This document shows, piece after piece, positions 56,696 to 64,000 of a stretch of 64,000 nt of DNA. The translations under genes and the position numbers were made by a program. The notes under the pieces were generated by a model that was given only the letters and a program-made list of their open reading frames with translations, had not been told where the DNA came from and made no database searches. The stretch spans positions 1 to 64,000 of the IMG/VR virus record IMGVR_UViG_3300029787_000024. One strand, given 5' to 3'. Position 1 is the stretch's first letter. Every line of letters begins with the position of its first letter. The DNA is from a virus.

Positions 56696-57354
56696 TATAC
56701 ATTAAGTAATCCGTTAGAACTTTTAATTGGCACAAGAGTATTCCATATTTGAGCCGCTTTTTTCATTTCTATTGGCGTAGGCATATTATCATTACCTCTC
56801 GCTTGAGCGCATAACCTAGACCAATTTTGATATAAATCCATATAAATATGTCTTTGAAGTTTTCCGTTCCAATAATCTCTAGATTTATATTTATACATTA
56901 AATAAGCTGATACAGCGTCTTCATGGTTATCTGCTATAGTAGGATATCCCTCATCATCTGTATCTACTGCATAATAAGAAATATCAATAGAACTTATATC
57001 GCTAGTAGATAAATTAATAGTGTTTTCTGTAAAATAAAATGTATGTGTTTTATCTATATCTCCAGGAAAACTTGCAGAACTTTGTTCTAGGTAATTAGCG
57101 GAAGTGCCATCTCCTGCTTTCTTCATATCTATTAAACTTAAAAAATCATCAGGTAATGCAGCCTGTTTATTAGCAACAGTTAATGTTTCTGTTTTTTTCA
57201 CAAATGTTTTATAGCTACCTATTTTTCTTTCTGCTTCAAAAGCCCATTCTATAAAACTATTAAAGTTTCTAGATGCATCAGAAATATCCATATTTCTAAT
57301 AACATTTGCTACAACTCGTTTAACGCTAACACGTCTTCCAGCTTGTCCATTCAT
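56695..57354 (-). CDS. Ring/adaptor protein, connector, 219 aa
   Basis: Helical start with FNSFIEWAFEAERKIGSYKT, then VANKQAALPDDFLSLIDMKK, a strand region and a helical end with HRHIYMDLYQ-like QRHIYMDLYQNWSRLCAQAR. The I-E-W-A-x-E-A-x-R-K-I-G plus LP-D-D-F pattern matches the ring proteins between portal and tail in crAss-like phages. The gene order (connectors then muzzle) agrees. No catalytic motif. Confidence 0.72.
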   Translation of the reverse strand: MNGQAGRRVSVKRVVANVIRNMDISDASRNFNSFIEWAFEAERKIGSYKTFVKKTETLTVANKQAALPDDFLSLIDMKKAGDGTSANYLEQSSASFPGDIDKTHTFYFTENTINLSTSDISSIDISYYAVDTDDEGYPTIADNHEDAVSAYLMYKYKSRDYWNGKLQRHIYMDLYQNWSRLCAQARGNDNMPTPIEMKKAAQIWNTLVPIKSSNGLLNV

Positions 57355-57355
57355 A

Positions 57356-57781
57356 TTAATATTCTCTTATTTCTTTAATAACATTTTTAAATCTAGACAA
57401 AGGAAGTATTTTACACTTTTTAAATTTACCTGGTCTTAACCAAACTAATTTATTATAATAGTCATTAAGAATCGGAACTTTATATTTTACTATCTCTCCT
57501 CTTTTTTCGCTTTCTGCAATATCAAGTCTAATATGAAATGCTCTTTTATTTTTGCACTTCTTAACATATACAGTTCCAAACCTATTAGGTAGTCTAGCCT
57601 TATTTCTACTTCTAGCTACCTCGTCTATTAATGTGTCAAAAAACTCACTTACAATTCCCCTATACTCAGTATAAGAAAGTTGTCTATCTTTTTTTACACC
57701 CTTTACTTTTATGCTTTTTCTTATGCTCTTAAATACATCTTTTAAAAGAACGTATTTATCTTTGTATTTTCTTAGCTCCAT
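57356..57781 (-). CDS. Conserved basic protein of the connector cluster, 141 aa
   Basis: The start at 57781 (MELRKYKDKYVLLKDVFKSI) is chosen since the upstream stop (TAA at 57785-57783) lies just before it. Basic; middle part LSYTEYRGIVSEFFDTLIDE and RLPNRFGTVYVKKCKN, then VPILNDYYNKLVWLRPGKF. The pattern Y..I...F...L.....LP.R.G...V.K is typical of a small protein conserved in connector clusters of crAss-like phages, with no proven function. Possible assembly factor or DNA-binding protein. Confidence 0.7.
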   Translation of the reverse strand: MELRKYKDKYVLLKDVFKSIRKSIKVKGVKKDRQLSYTEYRGIVSEFFDTLIDEVARSRNKARLPNRFGTVYVKKCKNKRAFHIRLDIAESEKRGEIVKYKVPILNDYYNKLVWLRPGKFKKCKILPLSRFKNVIKEIREY

Positions 57782-57782
57782 A

Positions 57783-58520
57783 TTATCTTGCCCTAGACCT
57801 TCTTGACCTAGCTTTAGCCGAAGGTTGAGTAACAGGTCTTTGTCTTTGTTTAGTAGATACAGCAGGCCCTTGCATGTTGTCATCTACACTATTATTAAAA
57901 TAATCTTTTCCTATAGCCAACATCATATTAAACTCTTTAGATAAAACAGTTTCTATTAAAGGAGCTACTAATTCATCTGGAATAGGATAAGGATTTGTTT
58001 CATTTGGCTGTGAGGCTATATACTCTAAAGCAAAATTATTCCAACTACTATCTAAAGGAATTCCATCACCTTCCCAAAAACATAATCTATTTGCTTGTTG
58101 AAATCTTTCAATAGTAGCAAAAGGACTATTTTCATTATAAGTAAATCTAGATGCACTCATAAATGATTTGTCTTGTTTCATGTGAATAGGCAATAACTTT
58201 GTCTCATTATCCGACATTACAGATAAAGAAACTAAAGCTCTATTGTTTGGAAAGCCAAGATAATCAGGAAGAAATCCATATGTAACAACACCTGTTTCTG
58301 ATATTAAACCACTAGCTGTAGTGCTAGTAATATTCATTTTAACAAGACTAAGTATTTGTCTTGAAATATATCTACCGCTATCTGTATATTTAAATAATAG
58401 TTGAGCTCTATGATAATGCACCATAGATTCTATTTGTCTTGTAGATATATTAGAATCCTCTGTAGTAACACCACCCTCTAATATGTTTTTAATATTATAT
58501 ACTATTTCGTTTAATGTCAT
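57783..58520 (-). CDS. Ring/adaptor protein, connector, 245 aa
   Basis: Begins MTLNEIVYNIKNILEGGVTT, then DSNISTRQIESMVHYHRAQL, a helical hook typical of head-tail connectors; later a beta region and FALEYIASQPNETNPYPIPD with a helix PLIETVLSKEFNMML. The C-terminal 25 residues are basic and disordered (TKQRQRPVTQPSAKARSRRS). It fits a crAss-type ring protein. A 9-bp hairpin stands in its leader. Confidence 0.72.
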   Translation of the reverse strand: MTLNEIVYNIKNILEGGVTTEDSNISTRQIESMVHYHRAQLLFKYTDSGRYISRQILSLVKMNITSTTASGLISETGVVTYGFLPDYLGFPNNRALVSLSVMSDNETKLLPIHMKQDKSFMSASRFTYNENSPFATIERFQQANRLCFWEGDGIPLDSSWNNFALEYIASQPNETNPYPIPDELVAPLIETVLSKEFNMMLAIGKDYFNNSVDDNMQGPAVSTKQRQRPVTQPSAKARSRRSRAR

Positions 58521-58543
58521 ATTTTTTATTTTTTCTTGCTTTA

Positions 58544-58576
58544 GATAAGGAGCAGGGCGAACACTAACTCCTTATC
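58544..58576 (-). repeat. 9-bp perfect hairpin in leader
   Basis: GATAAGGAG (58576-58568 read on the minus strand) pairs with CTCCTTATC (58552-58544) around a 15-base loop. No T run follows on the minus strand, so it is more likely an mRNA-protecting or processing element than a terminator. It stands 24 bases before the ATG at 58520. Confidence 0.5.
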
Positions 58577-58596
58577 ACAAAGCAGGGAGCAAAAAA

Positions 58597-59457
58597 TTAT
58601 TTATTATCCAACTGCTTTATCTCATTATCCCCCATCATATATCTTTCATCAGCAGTTGTTCCAAGTATTTTTCTAGCAGCAATTTGACAAACTTCTTCTA
58701 TACTATGTTTTGGTAAAAAATCAACAACCTTATTTACATCATAATCATCTAAAACATATTCAAACACAATAAGCTTTATAGAACCATCACTATGAAATGG
58801 ATATATATCATAATGAGGCGTTATATAATAAGCGTTACCAACTTTAACAGCCCTAACGTTATCTTCATCAGGTGAGTTAAAAGGGTCGCTTGCAGCAACT
58901 TGTAAATCATCTAAACTTATAATTTTACAATCTTGATAATCAACTCTATTAATAACTTCATCAGTGGTGTCATAATCCACAGTAACTAAATTAACTCTTA
59001 TAATATAAGAAGAGTTTATTTCTCCCCCATAATTATATTCCTGATTATTGTTATTATATATAAAATCTGGCTGCTTTACAACGCAAGCAATAGGGCTAAT
59101 AGGCCCTATATTTTCGCTAATATTATAAACGTTAGTACCACTATCTGTTTCAGCATTTTGATTTATCCACAATAAAGGTGAGCCATTATAGTTATATTCA
59201 GATATACCAATTGTACCACTAACAGGTTGTATAGAAGGGTTTACTTTAGTAAAACACATAGTTTGAACAAAGTCTCCCAAATCGTCTCTTATCTTTTGTG
59301 TTGCACCAAATTTATCTACTCTTTCCTGAATAAACTCATTAGCAGCCATTGATATAAAGTCATTTATTTCAGCATCGGACATCCAAGGTGAATTTCCTCT
59401 ATCTAAAATAGTTCTAACTCTATTTATAGCATCTGCAACATTTAAGATATTAGCCAT
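58597..59457 (-). CDS. Head completion/ring protein, connector, 286 aa
   Basis: Starts MANILNVADAINRVRTILDR, then GNSPWMSDAEINDFISMAAN with EFIQERVDKFG: an N-terminal helix plus the SPW-S-D-x-E-I-N-x-F-I motif seen in connector proteins that sit under the portal. A middle beta part follows, and a helical C-terminal part (KHSIEEVCQIAARKILGT). First ring-type gene in transcription order after the head genes. No enzymatic residues. Confidence 0.72.
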   Translation of the reverse strand: MANILNVADAINRVRTILDRGNSPWMSDAEINDFISMAANEFIQERVDKFGATQKIRDDLGDFVQTMCFTKVNPSIQPVSGTIGISEYNYNGSPLLWINQNAETDSGTNVYNISENIGPISPIACVVKQPDFIYNNNNQEYNYGGEINSSYIIRVNLVTVDYDTTDEVINRVDYQDCKIISLDDLQVAASDPFNSPDEDNVRAVKVGNAYYITPHYDIYPFHSDGSIKLIVFEYVLDDYDVNKVVDFLPKHSIEEVCQIAARKILGTTADERYMMGDNEIKQLDNK

Positions 59458-59460
59458 TTA

Positions 59461-60174
59461 CTACTTTTTTTTACTTGTTTTTTTTGTTGTAGCTTCCTCC
59501 TTTTGCTCAACTAAATCCATTTCTACTTTACCTCCACCATTCATTTGTGATTTTAATAAAGCATAAATATCCTTGTTGTCTTTTAACCATTTAATTACTT
59601 GGTCTTCAGAAACACCTACAACTTGTGTGCCATACTTGAACACATCTTTTTCCCATTTAATAACACCACCTTCTTGTGCTTCCATAACAAACAATCTATA
59701 ATGTCTGTCATCATCAAACCATAATGCCATAAAGTTTTCTGGTTGTTCAGCAGCTATCTTTAAAACATGTGCTTTTAAGATATCATCTCTAGAATCTAAG
59801 TTTAAACCTAATAATCTAGATAAATCTCTTACTTCTTTCATGTTTAATTTAGCAGCTTCCATTACAGCATTAGCAGAAGTCATAATTGCATTAGCTTCTT
59901 GCTCTTGTCTAACAATAGCATCATCTCTTAACCAAGAACCATTTTTAACTAAAGGATGAGTAATTAAAAAATCATCAACTAATTTATGGTGTTCTAAATT
60001 AATATTTAACCTTATTACAGGTTGAGTATTTGGAAAACCTCTGTGGGCAACACCATTTACATCTGTATATGTATGTTGTTTACCAGTTTGGTCTTTATAG
60101 TTTCCAAAGAAAACATAACTCATTTTTGTAGGGCTTTTACTTCTGTAAAAAACCAAATGTTCATTTTTGCTCAT
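59461..60174 (-). CDS. Hypothetical head/connector protein, 237 aa
   Basis: Starts MSKNEHLVFYRSKSPTKMSY, a strand-rich part with FGNYKDQTGKQHTYTDVNG, then a helical region (EANAIMTSANAVMEAAKLNM) and a closing Lys/Thr-rich, disordered tail. A segment reading DQVIKWLKDNKDIYALLKSQ near the end looks like a small helical domain. No known family recognised; position between the head-module genes and ring proteins suggests an assembly or head role. Confidence 0.65.
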   Translation of the reverse strand: MSKNEHLVFYRSKSPTKMSYVFFGNYKDQTGKQHTYTDVNGVAHRGFPNTQPVIRLNINLEHHKLVDDFLITHPLVKNGSWLRDDAIVRQEQEANAIMTSANAVMEAAKLNMKEVRDLSRLLGLNLDSRDDILKAHVLKIAAEQPENFMALWFDDDRHYRLFVMEAQEGGVIKWEKDVFKYGTQVVGVSEDQVIKWLKDNKDIYALLKSQMNGGGKVEMDLVEQKEEATTKKTSKKK

Positions 60175-60177
60175 AAT

Positions 60178-60330
60178 TTATTTTTTTAATTTTTGTCCAT
60201 GTTTACTAGTCCATTTTAAACCTGGCCCGCTTTTTTTTATTAATATATTACTCCCACCTTTTGGTGTAGACTCAGAGTATTCTTCTACTTTCCCAGTAGA
60301 CGGGTTATATTTTAATATTAGTTTAGCCAT
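60178..60330 (-). CDS. Small basic hypothetical protein, 50 aa
   Basis: MAKLILKYNPSTGKVEEYSE and a Gly/Lys-rich end (GSNILIKKSGPGLKWTSKHG). Start and stop fit exactly: ATG shares one base with the stop of 60330-61190, and the next ATG is four bases past its stop. Probably a real small virion gene. Confidence 0.6.
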   Translation of the reverse strand: MAKLILKYNPSTGKVEEYSESTPKGGSNILIKKSGPGLKWTSKHGQKLKK

Positions 60331-61190
60331 TATCCGTCATATGCAGAATTTGCAAATCCATATAATTCTATTAAAAATACACCTGCACTATATGTTCCAG
60401 CTCCACTTCCATCAGCACTACCTGCTGACATATATATAAAATTATTATTACTACCTACTGCTATTACCTTAACATCTCCAACAGCCCAACTACCGCCCCT
60501 TTCTAAAATTAAAGTATTTGAACCTATATGAGTTTCTCCAGCAATACTATTAAGGGTTGCCTCATATAAATCAATATCAGCATCACCACCCGCAGGAGTT
60601 TCTAAACAAGTTACTGTTCCAGAGCCACCATAATACGAACCTCCTGTATTTACACTTCCATTTCCCCTATGATATAACCAACAGTTAGCATCAGTATCAT
60701 TACCTATAGTATCTCCATTATCAGAAGTAGATTTTAAATCTGTTATATCTACTAAAATTGTTGTTTTAACTATATTACCAATACGAGATATTGATGAGTT
60801 AAATCTAAAGCCTGAAGCCGCTCGTAATCCAGAGCCAGGATATTCATTAGGACCTACATTCGCTTGATTTAACTCAGATAAAGCAGGTAAAGAGCTTGAT
60901 ATTGAATAATCTGAAGCAACATTAGTTATTCTTTTATCTACATCTGCTATGTTTATAAATAAACTTTTAGAATTTGTAAAAGCTTTTAATATATTTAACA
61001 TTACGCTATAACTTTCAGTGACAGTTAATGCTAAGGTATGTACAGCGTCTCCAGAATATTGATGATAAGTAGATTTAAATCCTATAAGAATAAGAGTATC
61101 CGTTTGAGAGTTAGTCATAAATACCATATCAGAAACCTTGTAAGCATACTCAAATCCAGTAGCATTAAAAATTACCATTTTATTTTTCAT
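60330..61190 (-). CDS. Head-module family protein with C-terminal beta domain
   Basis: 286 aa. Residues ~1-105 show the module in diverged form: MVIFNATGFEYAYKVSDMVF, TLILIGFKSTYHQ, ALTVTES, a helix VMLNILKAFTNSK, LFINIADVDKRIT. The C-terminal ~170 residues are Gly/Ser/Thr/Asn-rich (GSVNTGGSYYGGSGTVTCLE), likely a beta-sandwich, and the layout mirrors 5069-5833. Follows two other module members (61203, 62166) next to the capsid gene; probable decoration or head-fibre protein. Confidence 0.7.
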   Translation of the reverse strand: MKNKMVIFNATGFEYAYKVSDMVFMTNSQTDTLILIGFKSTYHQYSGDAVHTLALTVTESYSVMLNILKAFTNSKSLFINIADVDKRITNVASDYSISSSLPALSELNQANVGPNEYPGSGLRAASGFRFNSSISRIGNIVKTTILVDITDLKSTSDNGDTIGNDTDANCWLYHRGNGSVNTGGSYYGGSGTVTCLETPAGGDADIDLYEATLNSIAGETHIGSNTLILERGGSWAVGDVKVIAVGSNNNFIYMSAGSADGSGAGTYSAGVFLIELYGFANSAYDG

Positions 61191-61202
61191 ATCATTTTTA
61201 TT

Positions 61203-61529
61203 TTAACTTGTTTCAATTGCTATTGATTGTATATCGTTAGTAACATATTCATTTGATTTATCATCAGCAACAATTATAATATCAGAATTAGATTTTGAAA
61301 AAGCCGTCATTAAGTTTTGCATAACCGTTTTTCTTTTTCCGCTTTTAACGCTAATTTCAATTTTTACCTTTTCATTTGTGTACTCAAAATACATATCAAC
61401 TTGGTCTGAAACTACTTGACCTATACCTGTAGCCCCTTGTGTGTCTATCCCATGTCTAATATGTTTTAAAGAGCTATATGGAAACATAAAAGAATAATCA
61501 TTACTAGTTCTAAATACTAAATATTTCAT
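61203..61529 (-). CDS. Head-module family protein, 108 aa
   Basis: The start at 61529 (MKYLVFRTSNDYSFMFPYSS) is used; an earlier in-frame start would lie within the upstream gene. Module features: FPYSSLKHI, VDMYFEYTNEKV, IEISVKSGKRKTVMQNLMTA, DIIIVADDKSNEYV and NDIQSIAIE. Closest in form to 4269 and 5833. A small UUCG hairpin lies upstream of its start. Probably a capsid-associated small protein. Confidence 0.75.
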   Translation of the reverse strand: MKYLVFRTSNDYSFMFPYSSLKHIRHGIDTQGATGIGQVVSDQVDMYFEYTNEKVKIEISVKSGKRKTVMQNLMTAFSKSNSDIIIVADDKSNEYVTNDIQSIAIETS

Positions 61530-61553
61530 ATTATTTTTTTTATTAATACCCAC

Positions 61554-61569
61554 CCCCTCCGAAGAGGGG
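61554..61569 (-). repeat. UUCG tetraloop hairpin
   Basis: CCCCTC-TTCG-GAGGGG on the minus strand: 6 bp closed by the very stable c(UUCG)g loop, in the gap between 61589 and 61529. No T run follows. It may protect or punctuate the message between capsid-cluster genes. Confidence 0.6.
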
Positions 61570-61588
61570 ATAAGTATATAGTTTAATA

Positions 61589-62077
61589 TTAAGCAAACGG
61601 ACTTACTAAAGTACCGTCTCCAAATACATAGCCATCTACATGCCATCTATTTAAAGCTGTACAAGTAAGTTTAATAATACCGCCTACAAATCGCCCATTG
61701 TCATCTCCGTCCATAACAATTTTATCATCATCTGAACCATCAGGATGAAATTGTTTTAAACTAACAGTACCTGGAGCGTCTTTATCAGACATTATTAGTG
61801 TACCAATATATAAATCTGATGTTTGTGCAGCATCTAAACTAAAAGTTCCAGTAAACGTAGTACCTATAGAAAAGGTATAAGTTAACCCTGGCTCTGCAAC
61901 TGGCAATGTTACAACAATACCATCGGCTTTATTTAGAGTAAAATGCGTTCCTGATTGAATATCTTCTACCGTATAAGTAGCAGCAGTTATATCAACAACA
62001 CCTATATATTGACCATTTACTTTTTTTAAAACGTCATCGCTATCTGCTGAACGTTTTACGTCAAATACATCTTTCAT
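61589..62077 (-). CDS. Hypothetical head protein, 162 aa, beta-rich
   Basis: Gly/Thr/Asp/Val-rich protein with turns such as GLTYTFSIGTTFTGTFSLDA and KLTCTALNRWHVDGYVFG, predicted all-beta. Begins MKDVFDVKRSADSDDVLKKV. Segment FTLNKADGIVVTLPVAEPG is typical of phage decoration/fibre-base beta domains. Located between the head-module genes and the capsid gene, behind its own terminator at 62117-62155. Confidence 0.68.
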   Translation of the reverse strand: MKDVFDVKRSADSDDVLKKVNGQYIGVVDITAATYTVEDIQSGTHFTLNKADGIVVTLPVAEPGLTYTFSIGTTFTGTFSLDAAQTSDLYIGTLIMSDKDAPGTVSLKQFHPDGSDDDKIVMDGDDNGRFVGGIIKLTCTALNRWHVDGYVFGDGTLVSPFA

Positions 62078-62087
62078 TTTTTATTTA

Positions 62088-62100
62088 TTTTAAAAGTTAA
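62088..62100 (-). promoter_or_regulatory. Shared leader element TTAACTTTTAAAA
   Basis: The 13-base sequence on the minus strand precedes the ATG at 62077, and an exact copy at 62482-62494 precedes the ATG at 62471. These genes have no Shine-Dalgarno, so the A/T-rich element may help start translation or be part of a promoter. Confidence 0.35.
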
Positions 62101-62116
62101 ACACTTAATTATTTTT

Positions 62117-62155
62117 TAAATAAAAGGAGAGCTAAGTGTTACACTCTCCCTTTAT
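62117..62155 (-). terminator. Intrinsic terminator
   Basis: On the minus strand GGAGAG (62149-62144) pairs with CTCTCC (62131-62126), with AGTGT/ACACT pairing inside, followed by TTTTATTT. It ends the transcript after the gene at 62166-62471, or reduces readthrough. Confidence 0.7.
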
Positions 62156-62165
62156 TAATCATTTA

Positions 62166-62471
62166 TTATGCTGCAGTATATGTAATATCTGTACATCCTT
62201 GTGAGTAATCAAGGTCAATAGTTACAATAGCATCTCTATGATTTACAATAGATTTAGCTAAATCATCAGCATATGTAAGTTCCTTACCAGCAGTAATTCC
62301 TTCTATATAAATATAATCATCTTCATTAACATCAGCACCTCTACCAAGTAAATATACTTTTATTTTAGTTGCCTCTGTTTCAATAAATTTAATTTCATCA
62401 GAAGGTAAGTAATATGCCTCATCAGCGTCAACTACGCTTGAAGCAGCTTTACGAAATTTTAATAGTTTCAT
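62166..62471 (-). CDS. Head-module family protein next to the capsid, 101 aa
   Basis: Starts MKLLKFRKAASSVVDADEAY; YYLPSDEIKFI, then KIKVYLLGRG, YIYIEGITAGKELTYADDLA with helix LAKSIVNHRD, IVTIDLDYSQGC and TDITYTA. The order of strands and helix and the final short strand match the family seen at 4269-4571, with weak sequence identity. It is the first gene after the capsid gene, preceded by a shared 13-base leader (62482-62494). Confidence 0.68.
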   Translation of the reverse strand: MKLLKFRKAASSVVDADEAYYLPSDEIKFIETEATKIKVYLLGRGADVNEDDYIYIEGITAGKELTYADDLAKSIVNHRDAIVTIDLDYSQGCTDITYTAA

Positions 62472-62494
62472 TTTTTTAAATTTTTAAAAGTTAA

Positions 62495-62530
62495 GATGGA
62501 GAGAGGGGGTTAATTCCCCCTGTCGCCATC
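62495..62530 (-). terminator. Hairpin after the capsid gene
   Basis: On the minus strand GGGGG (62520-62516) pairs with CCCCC (62509-62505), with GATGG/CCATC (62530-62526, 62499-62495) outside. It lies just after the capsid stop; the T run is poor, so it may attenuate more than terminate. Confidence 0.6.
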
Positions 62531-62541
62531 AATTAAGTTTA

Positions 62542-63972
62542 TTAAGAATTCGAAAGAATACCACAAGATAATGGATTTCTTAAGATAATACCAGATTCAG
62601 AAAGAATTTGACATTCAAAGAAATCATCACCATTTGCAGCCATCATCGAATTGTAGTCATAAGGGTTAACCATACCAGGTACATATTTTTTAACAAAACT
62701 TCTGTTAAAACCTTCAGCACCTTTAGCAATTAACTCTACATTAGAAACACCATTTTGCATTCCCATGTCTACAAATACCATTTTTCCTGATTCATTTGAC
62801 GAATCAAATGTAGAAGAAATAGAATTATGCATGTTAGGGTCATCAAATACTGGACAGTAAGATAATATCATCTTGTTACCAAGAATGTTATACTCACTAA
62901 AGTTAGCACCTAATGCAACAGGAGCTCCTCCTTTAGAAGCAAATAAACCTGCTCCTCCAGCGCCACCAGAGACTAATAAGTCTTTCATAGCTCTGTGGAA
63001 GTCAATTCTTCCTTGAGTTCCTGTAAACACAGTCCATACATTACCTTCAGCAGATAAAGCATTTTTAGAAAGTGTTCCAATAAAGTTAACGATATCTTCT
63101 TCTGTTAATGCACCAGCAGTATAAGTAGCTTGGTTAGAACCATCAATTTGTGCTAATAGACCATCACCCATAACTGGAAGACCAGCTGTAACATCATTAT
63201 CTATACCAGTATCACCAGGATATCCAGCAGGACTTCCTACAGTTTTCTTTCCATACCATCTTTGAGCTTCAAGCTCATACATGAATTGGTCAGTCATTTG
63301 CTGTTCCTTAGTAAAGTACCATAATCTGTGACCATTAGATTCAATCCAAGTAACATCAGTTAAATCAGAACCCATAATTTTTGTTTTCTTACGAGATAGA
63401 GTTAACCAGTTCTTGTATGTATCTGGGTAAGCATAGTTTTGCCCAACCTCAGAAGCTAATGAACCTTGATTAAAAGCATTACCAATACAACCAATTACAT
63501 CACCAGCCGCTAATACGTCAGTTACAGAATCAATAGCTCTAAGTGTAATAGTGTTAGAAACATCGCCTGTACCAGCTCCTGGAGTTCCAGCATCTGTTAC
63601 CATTGCAGTAGCTCCCGAAGGAAATCTAACAATATCATTTACATTTAATTGATTACCATAAATTCCAGCAGCAGTACTATGGTCTAAAATACAAGTGAAA
63701 GAATCACCAGCATTTGTTCCAGCCATTGTTTGAGTTCCATTAGATAAAGATGGTTTTCTATATCTTCCCATCATTTTCCATTCAAACGCGTAATCGCCAA
63801 TAATTTTTTCTGCAGCATTTCTGCCTGCAGCTTCTAACAAATATGTTAGAGAGAAACGTGGATATTGTGAAATAAGCTTCTTGCCTATTTCTGGGTATTT
63901 TAGTAGGTTGGTCACTAACGCCGTTTCATCAGTAGTATCCTTTCCATACGTACCCGTATATATTTTTGCCAT
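62542..63972 (-). CDS. Candidate major capsid protein, 476 aa
   Basis: Starts MAKIYTGTYGKDTTDETALV; helical N-terminal arm, then a probable inserted beta domain (~85-165: NAGDSFTCILDHSTAAG ... ITLRAIDSVTDVLAAGD), followed by a helical/strand core (FTKEQQMTDQFMYELEAQRW, IDFHRAMKDLLVSGG, GANFSEYNILGNKMILSYCP). Length and the order of elements are near those of HK97-fold crAss-type capsid proteins; the location at the head of the structural block, with its own hairpin after the stop, fits a highly expressed gene. There is no single hallmark motif, so the call is by pattern and position. Confidence 0.72.
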   Translation of the reverse strand: MAKIYTGTYGKDTTDETALVTNLLKYPEIGKKLISQYPRFSLTYLLEAAGRNAAEKIIGDYAFEWKMMGRYRKPSLSNGTQTMAGTNAGDSFTCILDHSTAAGIYGNQLNVNDIVRFPSGATAMVTDAGTPGAGTGDVSNTITLRAIDSVTDVLAAGDVIGCIGNAFNQGSLASEVGQNYAYPDTYKNWLTLSRKKTKIMGSDLTDVTWIESNGHRLWYFTKEQQMTDQFMYELEAQRWYGKKTVGSPAGYPGDTGIDNDVTAGLPVMGDGLLAQIDGSNQATYTAGALTEEDIVNFIGTLSKNALSAEGNVWTVFTGTQGRIDFHRAMKDLLVSGGAGGAGLFASKGGAPVALGANFSEYNILGNKMILSYCPVFDDPNMHNSISSTFDSSNESGKMVFVDMGMQNGVSNVELIAKGAEGFNRSFVKKYVPGMVNPYDYNSMMAANGDDFFECQILSESGIILRNPLSCGILSNS

Positions 63973-64000
63973 TTTTTAAATGTTTTAATTTGTTATACAA

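Noticed and set aside
57782-57883. Longer start for the 141-aa connector-cluster protein
   Set aside because: The extra residues lie within the upstream gene; ATG at 57781 directly follows its stop.
1-64000. CRISPR array, insertion sequence, integrase or attachment site
   Set aside because: No regularly spaced repeats, transposase, recombinase or tRNA-based attachment site was found.

Overview
The window is part of the genome of a tailed double-stranded DNA phage, most likely a podovirus of the crAss-like (Crassvirales) type infecting a marine or freshwater Bacteroidota host, probably a flavobacterium. Evidence for the phage type: a large terminase subunit, a candidate major capsid protein, three ring/adaptor-type connector proteins, a 2023-residue tail muzzle/stabilisation protein, very large virion cargo proteins, and a 4151-residue protein carrying both a zincin motif (HEGSH) and the DLDGD motif of crAss-type virion RNA polymerases. 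Evidence for the host: AT-rich DNA, starts with A/T-rich leaders and no Shine-Dalgarno, TAnnTTTG promoter boxes, Bacteroidota-style lipoprotein signals, and one secreted protein whose end resembles a type IX secretion sorting tail. The standard code is used (TAA, TAG and TGA all end genes).

Layout. 1-6183 (minus): terminase (cut by the left edge), small head-type proteins, a staphylococcal-nuclease-like protein and four members of a paralogous ~100-residue module family. 6184-6716: divergent intergenic region. 6717-19498 (plus): early/replication block. It starts with very small proteins and several structured, apparently non-coding stretches (7264-7444, 8322-8569, 8681-9044), and a 6-copy motif TTnTGCTGTTC lies in front of its transcription units. 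Then comes a translationally coupled amidoligase operon (two unknown proteins, a class II glutamine amidotransferase, an amidoligase). It is followed by a replication/recombination run: loader-like protein, DnaB helicase, HU/IHF-like protein, Sak4-like ATPase, SSB-like protein, NinB, RusA, HTH protein, RecE-type nuclease, a gamma-glutamylcyclotransferase-like protein, HNH nuclease and DnaA-domain-IV-like protein. No DNA polymerase or primase is visible, so host enzymes (or genes outside the window) are probably used.

19567-63972 (minus, transcribed right to left): capsid protein and head accessories (62-64 kb), connectors (56.7-60.2 kb), muzzle (50.6-56.7 kb), repeat protein (49.3 kb), lysozyme/LysM cargo protein, a second cargo protein, the giant polymerase, tandem pairs of decoration-like proteins (26.8-29.2 kb), a surface lipoprotein and a secreted repeat protein, small membrane proteins, holin and endolysin (22.2-23.1 kb), a cluster of tiny lysine-rich proteins (21.3-22.2 kb) and a metallophosphoesterase. 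The two big blocks converge on a bidirectional terminator at 19503-19566.

Terminase lies at the left edge and capsid at the right edge, both on the minus strand, and no portal is visible. On a circular or permuted genome the portal and remaining head genes would lie just outside the two edges, so the window may hold most of the genome (inference). The most unusual items are the amidoligase operon, the ~340-nt structured non-coding stretch at 8686-9025, the recurrent upstream motif that could be a promoter for the phage polymerase, the fused giant polymerase/protease, and the seven-member head-module family.
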